Shown: one piece after another, positions 26,279-34,683 of the stretch
How the letters are laid out: each line of letters starts with the position of its first letter
Position numbering within the stretch: position 1 is the stretch's first letter
DNA from: Heyndrickxia oleronia
GTDB taxonomy: Bacteria; Bacillota; Bacilli; Bacillales; Bacillaceae_C
Direction of reading: 5' to 3'
Length of the DNA: 64,000 nt
Assembly: GCF_017809215.1 (NCBI RefSeq)
Contig: NZ_CP065424.1
Location: 4,254,001-4,318,000, forward strand
Made by a program: the position numbers and the translations under genes
Notes under the pieces: generated by a model
Seen by the model: the letters and a program-made list of their open reading frames with translations, nothing else
The model's database searches: none
Told to the model about the DNA's origin: nothing

Positions 26279-26689
26279 CTAGTCTTTTGAAATGGGATAG
26301 CTACGCAAAAATTGAAAGGAATGGGCAACCTTTCTTGCAAAGTTTAATGGGGGCTCGACAGATTGAATATGAAGATATAAGAGATTGGGTTTCATGAAGA
26401 TCCAGTGATTATGTAGAGCACTAATTGTAATTCCTTGTTGGACTATGGAATGGGTAAAAGCGGGTATCTCCTCTTCTAATATAGCGATTTCTCCTAAATT
26501 AAGAGCATTTCCATATTGATCAAGTGATTCAAAGGTAAAGCCTGCGGGAACAACAGATTTACTTGATTTCCCTTGGACAGTAACATGAAATTGACGATGT
26601 AATTCAACAGTACACCCTTCTTCACTCGCTTTACCCTTTCCGCGAAGAATTGTTCCAAACTGATGACAAATTGTATCTATTTGGTTCAT
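26279..26689 (-). CDS. DUF1259 domain protein
   Basis: This 136-residue protein carries one DUF1259 domain. It has the conserved block ISALHNHWIF around residue 93, then LLYLHIQSVEPPLNFARKVA. The domain also occurs in LppY/LpqO lipoproteins of mycobacteria. This version has no signal peptide and so appears cytosolic. Function is unknown. The His-Asn-His cluster suggests metal or ligand binding, which is inference only. ATG 26689 has AGGAGG upstream. It is monocistronic between fumarase and the alkylation-repair operon. Confidence 0.8.
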   Translation of the reverse strand: MNQIDTICHQFGTILRGKGKASEEGCTVELHRQFHVTVQGKSSKSVVPAGFTFESLDQYGNALNLGEIAILEEEIPAFTHSIVQQGITISALHNHWIFMKPNLLYLHIQSVEPPLNFARKVAHSFQFLRSYPISKD

Positions 26690-26751
26690 TCCAACTCCTC
26701 CTTATTAAATACTATCTATAGCAAACGTATGAAGGATAATAACGTTATATG

Positions 26752-26795
26752 AAAAAAGGTTGTGTGTTAAAAGGATACCCTTTCACACACAACCT
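26752..26795 (-). terminator. Terminator of the fumarase gene
   Basis: GGTTGTGTGT and ACACACAACC arms are followed on the minus strand by TTTTTT. Confidence 0.9.
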
Positions 26796-26806
26796 TTATT
26801 TACCTA

Positions 26807-28351
26807 TTATTTAAACACAGGCTCTTTAAATTGCGCTAATTTTTCTAATGAAGACTTATCAACATCTGCATGTAGACTATTTCCATGTGAATCCATTGTT
26901 ACAACGGCAGTGAAGCCTTCAACATTTAAATGCCACATTGCTTCCGGAATACCGAACTCAGTAAGATCCACACCATCAACTTTTTTAATACAGTCAGCAT
27001 AGTATTGTGCTGCCCCACCAATTGCATTTAAGTACACACCGCCATGTTCTTGAAGAGCTGCAAGAGTTTTTGGTCCCATTCCGCCTTTTCCGATTACTGC
27101 ACGAATTCCGAATTTCTTCATAATGTCACCTTGATAAGGCTCCTCACGGATTGAAGTTGTTGGACCAGCCGCTTTAACTGTCCAATTACCTTCCTCATCT
27201 TTAGCCATTACTGGCCCACAATGGTAAATCACTTGACCATTTAAATCTACAGGTGCATCATTGTCCATTAGGTATTTATGAATGGCATCGCGACCTGTAT
27301 ACATTCTTCCATCAATTCGAACAACATCTCCCACTTTTAGTTCGCGGATTTGTTCTTCTGTGATAGGTGCCTTTAATGTGATAATATTGGTTTCCTCTTT
27401 TGTTGCTGCTACTTCATTTTCTGCTTCATTTGCAAATTCAATTTTTTCACCGTCTTGATATAGCCATTCCTGGATATCACCTGTTTCAGGATTTACTTTC
27501 ACTCCTAAACGACGGAATGCCCAGCAATTATATGCTACAGATACAAAGAAACTAGCAGGGATTCGATTCATAACACCAATTTTACAACCTAAAAGCGTTG
27601 TTTCCCCACCAAATCCCATGGTACCGATTCCAAGCTTATTTGCATTTTCCATTATATAATCTTCAAGTTTGCGTAAATCCTCATGAGGATTTACATCTTC
27701 TACAGAACGGAATAGTTGTTCCTTTGCTAAATCATAACCAGATGAACGGTCGCCACCGATACCAACACCGATAAATCCAGCACTACAGCCTTGACCTTGT
27801 GCTTGGTATACGGAGTGTAGAATACATTTACGAATTCCGTCGAGATCACGTCCAGCACGACCAAGGCCTTCTAATTCACATGGTAGACTGTATTGGATAT
27901 TTTTGTTCTCACATCCGCCACCTTTTAGTATTAAACGTACATCAATGTAATCGTTTTCCCATTGATCAAATTTAATAACTGGTGTTCCTCCGCCAAGGTT
28001 ATCACCACTGTTTTTGCCAGTCAATGAGTCTACTGAATTTGGACGAAGTTTCGCATCTTTAGTTGCCAGTGCAATTGCATTATAGATTGCTTCTTTGATT
28101 TTAATTTGGTTAACCCCAACAGGAGTTTTAATTTTAAAGGTAGGAAGTCCGGTATCTTGACAAATCGGTGAAATATTCTCATCTGCCATTTGAATATTAT
28201 TTGTAATCGTACCTAAGCTCATTGCTGCGCGTGTACCAGCACTTTCACTTTGTTTGGCCTTTTTAACAGCTCTGCGAACATCTTTTGGTAGATTCGTAGA
28301 TGTTTCGACAATTAATTGATACATGCTCTCTTGAAACTTTTCCAAATTCAT
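26807..28351 (-). CDS. fumA: Class I (iron-sulfur) fumarate hydratase
   Basis: This enzyme interconverts fumarate and malate using a 4Fe-4S cluster. The 514-residue single-chain form joins the alpha domain, with cluster cysteines in ICQDTG (about 63), GGGCENKN and GQGCSAGF, to the beta domain, with GPTTSIREEPYQ and IGKGGMGPKT. It is oxygen-sensitive, unlike the class II FumC of B. subtilis, and would work in the citric acid cycle or in low-oxygen fumarate metabolism. ATG 28351 has AAGGAGAGG upstream. It is monocistronic. Confidence 0.93.
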   Translation of the reverse strand: MNLEKFQESMYQLIVETSTNLPKDVRRAVKKAKQSESAGTRAAMSLGTITNNIQMADENISPICQDTGLPTFKIKTPVGVNQIKIKEAIYNAIALATKDAKLRPNSVDSLTGKNSGDNLGGGTPVIKFDQWENDYIDVRLILKGGGCENKNIQYSLPCELEGLGRAGRDLDGIRKCILHSVYQAQGQGCSAGFIGVGIGGDRSSGYDLAKEQLFRSVEDVNPHEDLRKLEDYIMENANKLGIGTMGFGGETTLLGCKIGVMNRIPASFFVSVAYNCWAFRRLGVKVNPETGDIQEWLYQDGEKIEFANEAENEVAATKEETNIITLKAPITEEQIRELKVGDVVRIDGRMYTGRDAIHKYLMDNDAPVDLNGQVIYHCGPVMAKDEEGNWTVKAAGPTTSIREEPYQGDIMKKFGIRAVIGKGGMGPKTLAALQEHGGVYLNAIGGAAQYYADCIKKVDGVDLTEFGIPEAMWHLNVEGFTAVVTMDSHGNSLHADVDKSSLEKLAQFKEPVFK

Positions 28352-28454
28352 TTTTCCCTCTCCTTTATCCCTTCATATCCGAATATTATATATGTATAAT
28401 TTCAACTCCCATTATACTCCTAATAATAATTGTTTTAAAGTGAGATTGACATGA

Positions 28455-28492
28455 AAATAGCCAAACAACATTTTAATGAAGTTTGGCTATTT
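28455..28492 (-). terminator. Bidirectional-looking hairpin upstream of fumA
   Basis: AAATAGCCAAAC and GTTTGGCTATTT form a perfect 12-bp stem. It probably ends the transcript of the SE1561-type gene, across the repeat fragment. Confidence 0.7.
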
Positions 28493-28502
28493 CTGTTTAA
28501 TT

Positions 28503-28632
28503 GGCTAGTTTCGCATCGTATATTACTTTTGTAAAAACCTAACTGCAGGCTTCCACATCCGTTCTTTCCCAATAAAAAGAAGGGTGTTGCGATCTTCAAC
28601 CTATATTTAATTAGAACTTTATCTAAGTAGTA
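28503..28632 (+). repeat. Copy (G) of the intergenic hairpin repeat family
   Basis: It reads GGCTAGTTTCGCATCG, ACTTTTGTAAAAACC, TAACTGC, AGGCTTCCACATCC, then CAATAAAAAG and AACTTTATCTAAGTAG. Order and spacing match copies I and J. Confidence 0.65.
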
Positions 28633-28650
28633 TTTGAGGTGAAAGCATTA

Positions 28651-28827
28651 TTATTTCTTAAATTGTTCGCATTTCAATTCAAGATCATCAATCATTTCGA
28701 TTAGACGATCGATATCTTCTAAATCGGCATCTTCAGGATCAATGGATTCTAATACTTCTAAAAACATATTTAGTCTTTTCTTTAAATATAATACTTGTGA
28801 GTCTTTGTCATGTACTGCGTTTCCCAA
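28651..28827 (-). CDS. SE1561 family small protein
   Basis: This 58-residue acidic helical protein matches the SE1561 family of Firmicutes: MGNAVHDK start, LKKRLNMFLEVLESIDPED, then DIDRLIEMIDDLE. It probably forms a coiled coil. Function is unknown. I chose TTG 28827, which has AAAGGAGA seven bases upstream and gives the family's usual MGxAxHDK start; an ATG six codons earlier overlaps the ribosome site and has none of its own. It is divergent from yfkAB. Confidence 0.82.
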   Translation of the reverse strand: MGNAVHDKDSQVLYLKKRLNMFLEVLESIDPEDADLEDIDRLIEMIDDLELKCEQFKK

Positions 28828-28895
28828 GGCTGTCTCTCCTTTCATCGTTTTATTATCATATCAAACATCCAATATTATGAAAAGGGGCTGAAGCA

Positions 28896-28930
28896 TTGAC
28901 ATTTAGTCATTCGTTTTTGATAATGACTAA
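28896..28930 (+). promoter_or_regulatory. Promoter of yfkAB with inverted repeat across the -10 box
   Basis: TTGACA (28896-28901), 17 bases, GATAAT (28919-28924) is a strong sigma-A promoter. A perfect 9-bp inverted repeat (TTAGTCATT at 28903-28911 and AATGACTAA at 28922-28930) starts just after the -35 and covers the -10, as a repressor operator would. Confidence 0.75.
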
Positions 28931-28965
28931 GGTATCTTTATTTTTTATAAGAGGAGTCTTTTATT

Positions 28966-30093
28966 ATGCAAAATGTTTCACAACTTCCATTGATCACGCC
29001 AACCAATGACCCATGGGAAGCTTATTTAGATGTGAAAGATCACGGGAGTCTTGTTCTATCTAATATTGAATTTACGACCACTACCCTTTGTAATATGCGC
29101 TGTGAGCATTGCGCGGTAGGCTACACATTGCAACCAAAGGATCCTAATGCCTTACCCCTTGATCTATTACTTCAACGTTTGGAAGAGATTCCACATTTAC
29201 GTGCATTAAGTATCACAGGTGGAGAACCAATGCTATCGAAAAAATCCGTTGAAAATTATGTCCTTCCATTACTTAAGTATGCACATAATAACGGGATACG
29301 TACACAAATTAATTCCAATTTAACACTTGATCCAGATCGCTACCTATTAATCGCCCCTTATTTAGATGTTCTTCACATCTCACATAACTGGGGTACTGTC
29401 GATGATTTTATTGACGGTGGTTTTGCCAATATGCCACGTAAACCTACACGTGAACAACGAAAAAAATTATTTGATCGCATGATTGAAAATAGCCGTCTGC
29501 TGTCTGAGCAGGGCGTGACCGTTTCAGCCGAAACGATGTTGAATAAACGGACACTTCCACATTTAGAACATATTCATAAGCAAATTGTTGAAGATATGAA
29601 ATGCGCCCGTCATGAAGTTCATCCTATGTATCCTAGTGATTTTGCTGCAAATTTAGAGGTGTTATCTTTAGCGGAAACACGTGAAGCGATTCATCATTTA
29701 TTAGACATTCGGGACGAAAATACATGGATGCTTTTTGGAACGCTTCCGTTTTATCCTTGTAGCCCAAAAGAAGAGGATTTAACATTATTAAAAAGACTGT
29801 ATAGCAGCAAAAATGTAACGGTTCGTAATGATCCTGATGGTCGTTCTCGTTTAAATGTTAATATTTTCACTGGTGATGTTATCGTTACTGATTTCGGTGA
29901 TACACCTGCGCTAGGTAATATTCAATACGATACGCTTCCAGCTCTTTATGATAAATGGATGGAGTCCCCTCTTGCTCAATCACTTAATTGTCATTGTCCA
30001 GCAGTTCAATGTGTGGGACCGAATGTGTTAGTGAAGGATGCATATTATAAAGACATTGATTTTCAATCAAGATCAGCGAATATTAGTAAATAA
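28966..30093 (+). CDS. yfkAB: Radical SAM/CxCxxxxC protein YfkAB
   Basis: This 375-residue radical SAM enzyme has the cluster motif as Cys 42, 46 and 49 (LCNMRCEHCAVG), the SAM motif ITGGEPML, and a C-terminal CHCPAVQC motif (Cys 342, 344, 349) that defines the YfkAB family and probably holds an auxiliary cluster. The reaction and substrate are unknown. ATG 28966 has AGAGGAG nine bases upstream. Its operator-like palindrome suggests regulated expression. The neighbours yfkD, yfkE and yfkF match B. subtilis order. Confidence 0.92.
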   Translation: MQNVSQLPLITPTNDPWEAYLDVKDHGSLVLSNIEFTTTTLCNMRCEHCAVGYTLQPKDPNALPLDLLLQRLEEIPHLRALSITGGEPMLSKKSVENYVLPLLKYAHNNGIRTQINSNLTLDPDRYLLIAPYLDVLHISHNWGTVDDFIDGGFANMPRKPTREQRKKLFDRMIENSRLLSEQGVTVSAETMLNKRTLPHLEHIHKQIVEDMKCARHEVHPMYPSDFAANLEVLSLAETREAIHHLLDIRDENTWMLFGTLPFYPCSPKEEDLTLLKRLYSSKNVTVRNDPDGRSRLNVNIFTGDVIVTDFGDTPALGNIQYDTLPALYDKWMESPLAQSLNCHCPAVQCVGPNVLVKDAYYKDIDFQSRSANISK

Positions 30094-30110
30094 AATGCAT
30101 CGATTCTAGT

Positions 30111-30152
30111 TACTAAAAATGAGGCAGAAGAATCTCTGCCTCATTTTTAGTA
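30111..30152 (+). terminator. Terminator of yfkAB
   Basis: TACTAAAAATGAGGCAGA and TCTGCCTCATTTTTAGTA form a perfect 18-bp stem that can work in both directions. Confidence 0.92.
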
Positions 30153-30157
30153 TCCTA

Positions 30158-30459
30158 TTAATCTTCATAATCAATTTCGATTATTTTTCCTATACTCGCA
30201 TTAATATCTATATCAACTTCTCCTTGGTTTGATTGAAGTTCATTTCATATTTAATGATTCCACCATCTTCATCTTTTTCAACCTTTGTTACGGTTCCGTC
30301 AATCTCTTTCTTTGCAATTGATATGGCCTGTTCTGCAGTAATAGCCGTCTTTGTTACACTGATTTGTTGATCCTTATGTTGACCCTGGTTTATATATTTT
30401 TTATTGCTCACATCTTTATGAACACCGCGTATGTTTCCTGTAACGGCGTCAATTAAAAT
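30158..30459 (-). pseudogene. Frameshifted PepSY-domain gene remnant
   Basis: Reading from 30459 on the minus strand gives ILIDAVTGNIRGVHKDVS, then a PepSY domain (TKTAITAEQAISIAKKEIDG, TKVEKDEDGGIIKYEMNF). A one-base loss near 30235 shifts the frame. The expected C-terminus, QGEVDIDINASIGKIIEIDY then ED and a stop, continues in the neighbouring frame to 30158. PepSY proteins of this kind are usually secreted or membrane-bound and encoded beside a two-component system. No signal sequence remains. The upstream part is fused by deletion to a histidine-kinase fragment. An intact 67-codon frame (30208-30411) is only part of the relic. Confidence 0.8.
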
Positions 30460-30545
30460 CGATCAAATACATTCGTTAAATCCTCTTTAGATATCCCTAC
30501 GTCTTGATCTCTGATTTGAATGACACATTTCTTTTGCTTATTTCC
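30453..30545 (-). pseudogene. Histidine kinase ATPase-domain fragment
   Basis: The minus strand encodes CVIQIRDQDVGISKEDL followed by TNVFDRF and a stop. This matches the conserved G1-box region of sensor kinases (DxGxGIxxEDLxxIFxRF). Nothing upstream in frame continues the domain, and the fragment runs into the PepSY remnant within a few bases. A deletion has therefore removed most of a kinase gene and the start of its PepSY neighbour. Confidence 0.72.
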
Positions 30546-30624
30546 TTATAGACTTTTATCATCTGATCACTATATTAATCATTTCTAAAAATAAAATGAC
30601 TGTCTTAATGACAGTCATTAACAA

Positions 30625-31428
30625 TTATCTTGGGTGATCGGTTGCTGTAAAGCCAAATGAGACATGATCCTGAATAGGAATCCATGCACCAATTCCTTGT
30701 GAAGTAACATTTTTAACAACAATTTTCTTTTTTGTCCCTTTAATAACCAAATACACCTCACCATATGTGACCTTGCCTTTTTCATTTATTGCAGGTGCAT
30801 AACCATAAAGATACCCTAAACGTTTGGCAGGAATATTATATACTTGATCTTTTTTTGTTCCTCCACCAATGATCGTATCAAAGGAAAGTGGTAAATTTGA
30901 TTTTTCCATTGCTTTTAGAAGCATCATTTTTTTTACATCTTCGGCTTTATCAACCTTTGCAGTTAAGCCACCCCTAACTACTTTTTGTGCTTCTTGAACA
31001 TAATGAATTTGATAATTTCCTTTTCCCCCACGATTATCAAAATAATTAGTATTTATTTTTTGATATTGCCAGTTAGGTGCAGTTTCAATGGATTCATAAT
31101 TAAGTGGCCATTCCCCAAGATAAATCGTCGCACGAAAACCAATGGAAAGCGGCGAATTATTTATGGCGGACTCATTGAGCATTCGAATCAAATTGGGATT
31201 CTCAATTTTCTCTTTCGATGTTTTTATAATTTTTTTCGTAAAATCACTAGGTTGTAAATAAGGCAAATCTTGCGTTGGATTTGGATACGTATTTTCCTTT
31301 GCAATATTTAATACCGAAGGTGGAATTTTTACTTTTACATTGACAAGATTTTTCTTATTAGCTGATGCTTGTGGTGATGCCAATAAAAGAACAAATAAAA
31401 ACACTAGAAGAATTCGATGCCATTTCAT
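30625..31428 (-). CDS. yfkD: YfkD family secreted protein
   Basis: This protein of about 267 residues has a signal peptide (RILLVFLFVLLLASPQASAN) and should be exported. The rest matches the YfkD family of spore-formers; it includes FRATIYLGEWPLNYES and a GNYQIHYVQEAQKVVRGGL block. Function is unknown. ATG 31428 has AAAGGAG upstream; an ATG six codons earlier overlaps that site. Its position between yfkAB and yfkE is as in B. subtilis, apart from the kinase/PepSY relic inserted between. Confidence 0.87.
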   Translation of the reverse strand: MKWHRILLVFLFVLLLASPQASANKKNLVNVKVKIPPSVLNIAKENTYPNPTQDLPYLQPSDFTKKIIKTSKEKIENPNLIRMLNESAINNSPLSIGFRATIYLGEWPLNYESIETAPNWQYQKINTNYFDNRGGKGNYQIHYVQEAQKVVRGGLTAKVDKAEDVKKMMLLKAMEKSNLPLSFDTIIGGGTKKDQVYNIPAKRLGYLYGYAPAINEKGKVTYGEVYLVIKGTKKKIVVKNVTSQGIGAWIPIQDHVSFGFTATDHPR

Positions 31429-31872
31429 ATTGTTGACTCCTTTCATTACTTCTATTGGGTTTTGTTTTTATTTTTTTCCTTAATAAAATATTTATCCATC
31501 AATCAGAAGATTTCTTTTAAAATTAAATCTGAATATTTACAAATTTTAAATAATACATTATACTGTAATTAACTTTTTTAAGAGGAGGGTTGAAGGGCAG
31601 CACACAACTCATAAAGGGGGAATGGATGAGAGGTTATTCTCAAGTCTTTATTTTCTTAAATTTGTTGCTAGTTAATACTATTTAAATAAGCAATATAGCC
31701 TTTTGAACGTGCTGAATTATTTTTATGAATATAAAAAGTTAAAGCCTCTAAGCTCATGAATCATACTTAGAGGCTTTTTTATTTCATCCAATTTCATTTA
31801 CTAAAGCTTTTTATTAATTCCTACTCGTTTCTATAGATATAACATTAACTTTAAACAAATAGGAATGTGCGA
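31429..31872 (-). other. Intergenic region with the chaA terminator
   Basis: Positions 31741-31777 hold a strong hairpin (AAAGCCTCTAAG / CTTAGAGGCTTT) with T-rich sequence on both sides, probably ending the chaA transcript. Around 31656-31700 a TTGTTGCTAGTTAATACTA segment faintly resembles the end of the repeat family. I see no gene. Confidence 0.6.
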
Positions 31873-32928
31873 TTATAATAAATAGAAACCTATCCCCATA
31901 ATGACATAAGCAGCTAATAATGTAGCTCCTTCAAACCAATTTGTTTCTCCATCATTAGCAAGAACAATGGTTAATAACACGGCAGTAGCCATTGCCACTA
32001 ACTCTGGAAGTGTAAATACCAGTGGCATATTTTGACTGAAAAGCAGTGAGATAATTACTAATACCGGTGCTACAAACATTGCTACCTGAAGTGTTGAACC
32101 AAAGGCAATCTCAACTGCAATATCCATCTTGTTCTTATAGGCCATTAAGATGGCTGATGCATGCTCTGCAGCATTACCTACAATGGCAACGATAACAATA
32201 CCAATAAATAATTCACTCCATCCAAAGCTTTCGCCAACTGCCTCGAATGTATGTACTAATTTTTCAGAAACATAAGCTACTGCTAATGTAGCAAGCGCTA
32301 AAACAATGATCGCTTTCCACTTGCCCCATTCCGGTTCTTCCTCATCTTCAACTTGTTTTACTTCCGGGTCTTGATATATTCCACGATGGGTGACTAATTT
32401 AAAAAATAATGCAGCCAAATATAAAATAATTAAAGTGATAGATATCCCTACACTTAGATTCATCGTTTCTGTTTTTGATAAATTAACTGAGAAAACTTCT
32501 GGGATGACAAAAGCAACTAAGACTGCAAATATCAACAAGCCAGAATTATGTCGTGCATCATATACATTAAATTTTTGTCTCTTGTATTTTACACCGCCGA
32601 TAAAAAATGCCATTCCTGCTACTAGAAGTAAATTTCCTAAAACAGAGCCTGTTAATGAAGCCAATACTACTCCTGTTAATCCTGCCTGTAGAGAAAAAAT
32701 TGAAATAATTAGTTCGACTGCGTTTCCAAAAGTTGCATTTAAAAGTCCACCAATCCGTGGACCTGCAACAATAGCTAAGCTTTCTGTAGCTCGCCCCATA
32801 AAGCTTGCTAATGCAATAATAGTTACACAATATATAATGAACATAATAACGCTTGGCCAATGCATTAAGGAACCGATTACTGAAATTGGTACCCCAATAA
32901 AAACCATGATTGCAAAAATTTTATTCAT
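31873..32928 (-). CDS. chaA: Calcium/proton exchanger (CaCA family), YfkE/ChaA
   Basis: This 351-residue antiporter exports Ca2+ in exchange for protons. It has about eleven membrane helices and two inverted alpha-repeat motifs: GNAVELIISIFSL near residue 70 and GNAAEHASAILMA near 252, whose glutamates bind calcium. An acidic cytosolic loop (KQVEDEEEPEWGK) joins the halves. Size and layout match B. subtilis YfkE, whose structure is known for the family. ATG 32928 has AAAGGAGGAGAAAG upstream. It is monocistronic and next to the MFS gene yfkF, as in B. subtilis. Confidence 0.93.
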   Translation of the reverse strand: MNKIFAIMVFIGVPISVIGSLMHWPSVIMFIIYCVTIIALASFMGRATESLAIVAGPRIGGLLNATFGNAVELIISIFSLQAGLTGVVLASLTGSVLGNLLLVAGMAFFIGGVKYKRQKFNVYDARHNSGLLIFAVLVAFVIPEVFSVNLSKTETMNLSVGISITLIILYLAALFFKLVTHRGIYQDPEVKQVEDEEEPEWGKWKAIIVLALATLAVAYVSEKLVHTFEAVGESFGWSELFIGIVIVAIVGNAAEHASAILMAYKNKMDIAVEIAFGSTLQVAMFVAPVLVIISLLFSQNMPLVFTLPELVAMATAVLLTIVLANDGETNWFEGATLLAAYVIMGIGFYLL

Positions 32929-32969
32929 CTTTCTCCTCCTTTAAATGGAGTTTTTTTTCTTTCTTCATA

Positions 32970-33120
32970 GCTGTTTTCGTAAAGATTGTCGCTTTTGTGA
33001 AAGCCCAACTGCCGGTTTTTACATCCAATAGAGGATTCAGCTATTCTTATGAAGTTTGCAACTCCTTTCTGAGTTCGTTAAAACTTTACTCAAAATAGCA
33101 ACAATGTTAGAAAGAAGAGC
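32970..33120 (+). repeat. Best full-length copy (I) of the intergenic repeat family
   Basis: The 151-bp unit begins GCTGTTTTCGTAAAG and ends AGAAAGAAGAGC, so its ends are short imperfect inverted repeats. It contains the core hairpin (TTTTGTGAAAGCCCAACTGC then CGGTTTTTACA), TTCTTATGAAGTTTGCAAC, and GTTAAAACTTTACTC followed by AAAATAGCAACAATGTT. No open frame is conserved between copies. The rest of 32929-33348 holds no gene. Confidence 0.82.
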
Positions 33121-33348
33121 TTACTTCATTTATTACCCTAAAATTTATAGCACAAAATCCCAATTTATAAAAGATTTTTTTCATTGGTCAGTATTTTAAC
33201 CAAAAACAATTTATAAAACACATCAAATGAAAAACAAATATTCCCACTATTATTTTTTCCAGAATTATCTTGCTAATTCTTTCATATACCAGTACTATTT
33301 TTTAATAGAAGAAAAGAGCAAAAATTACCATTCAATAAGGAGTCAACT

Positions 33349-34530
33349 ATGATTAGGACAGAAAAATACCGCTTTTGGATTTTAGTTAGCATTGTCGCGA
33401 TATCTGGCTTTTCACAAGGAATGTTACTGCCAATTATTGCAGTTATTTTTGAAAAGGATGGAATGGCCTCCTCACTAAACGGATTGAATGCTACGGCACT
33501 TTATCTTGGTGTTCTTATTGCTTCTCCATTAATGGAAGCACCACTTAGAAAAATGGGGTACAAGCCTTTAATACTAATTGGAGGGTTTACCGTTGCATTG
33601 ACATTATTTCTGTTTCCTCTTTGGAAATCTTTTTGGTTTTGGTTTGCCTTGAGACTATTAATAGGTATCGGCGATCATACCCTTCATTTTGCTACTCAAA
33701 CTTGGATTACTTCGACTTCTTCGAAGGAAAAATTGGGTAGAAATATATCATTATATGGGTTGTTTTTTAGTCTAGGATTTGCCTTTGGACCTTCATTAAC
33801 TAGTTTAGTAAAAATAAATGAAGCGTTACCCTTTATGCTCACATCCGCAGTAAGTTTTATTTTATGGATCACAGTTTTTACTTTACGAAACGACTTTCCT
33901 GAAAAAGATAAGGATTCAGTTTCATTTCTAGGTACGTTTAAACGTTTCGGTAAGGTATGGAAATATGCATGGGTTGCTTTGTTACCTCCCTTCGGCTACG
34001 GATTTATGGAAGCATCATTAAATGGGAGTTTTCCTGTTTTCGCATTAAGAAATGGGATCAATGTTGAATCGGTTTCTTTTATCATTCCCGCCTTTTCCAT
34101 TGGAAGTATTATTACACAGCTTCCTTTAGGCATGCTTAGTGATAAATTTGGTAGAAAAAACACATTAATCGTTGTCCTAATTATTGGCCTATTATCATTT
34201 ATTTCTGCAGGATTGGTTTATCAATCTGTGATTGGCTTAGTCATATGCTTCTTGATTGCTGGAATGGCAGTAGGTTCAACGTTCTCACTTGGAATTAGTT
34301 ATATGGCAGATTTACTGCCAAAAACCTTATTCCCTGCAGGGAATATAATGTGTGGAATACTTTTTAGTTTAGGCAGTATGGTGGGACCTTTCTTTGCAGG
34401 GATGATCATCGAAAAAATAGAAGGAGCAAGTTTCTTTTACTTAATTAGTACGATGCTCTTTATTATTTTTCTATCGCTCTGTTCATTTCGGACATCTAAA
34501 AAGAATAACTATTCAAGTATTTCTCATTAG
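33349..34530 (+). CDS. yfkF: MFS transporter YfkF
   Basis: This 393-residue transporter has twelve hydrophobic segments. Family marks are the loop 2-3 region (APLRKMGYKPL), the loop 8-9 motif GMLSDKFGRKNT, and RLLIGIGDHTLHFATQ in helix 4-5. It likely exports a drug or metabolite by proton antiport; the substrate is unknown. ATG 33349 has AAGGAG eight bases upstream. Its place after yfkE fits the B. subtilis order. It is monocistronic with a hairpin terminator. Confidence 0.88.
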   Translation: MIRTEKYRFWILVSIVAISGFSQGMLLPIIAVIFEKDGMASSLNGLNATALYLGVLIASPLMEAPLRKMGYKPLILIGGFTVALTLFLFPLWKSFWFWFALRLLIGIGDHTLHFATQTWITSTSSKEKLGRNISLYGLFFSLGFAFGPSLTSLVKINEALPFMLTSAVSFILWITVFTLRNDFPEKDKDSVSFLGTFKRFGKVWKYAWVALLPPFGYGFMEASLNGSFPVFALRNGINVESVSFIIPAFSIGSIITQLPLGMLSDKFGRKNTLIVVLIIGLLSFISAGLVYQSVIGLVICFLIAGMAVGSTFSLGISYMADLLPKTLFPAGNIMCGILFSLGSMVGPFFAGMIIEKIEGASFFYLISTMLFIIFLSLCSFRTSKKNNYSSISH

Positions 34531-34600
34531 TTATGTCTTTTCACACCATCATGAATATGATAAGATATACAAAATTAATACTTTTCAAAAAGCAAGTCCT

Positions 34601-34633
34601 GCTGTCATCAAATTGATGACAGCTTTCGTCATT
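34601..34633 (+). terminator. Terminator of yfkF
   Basis: GCTGTCATCA and TGATGACAGC form a perfect 10-bp stem, followed by a moderate T-run (TTTCGTCATTTT). Confidence 0.7.
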
Positions 34634-34683
34634 TTATAGGGCAAATGACTTTGATTCTATTTCTCAATTAAGGGGGTATAAAT

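Noticed and set aside
30208..30411. Intact 67-residue PepSY gene
   Set aside because: The frame lacks a signal peptide, and the conserved C-terminus continues in another frame, so it is a relic.
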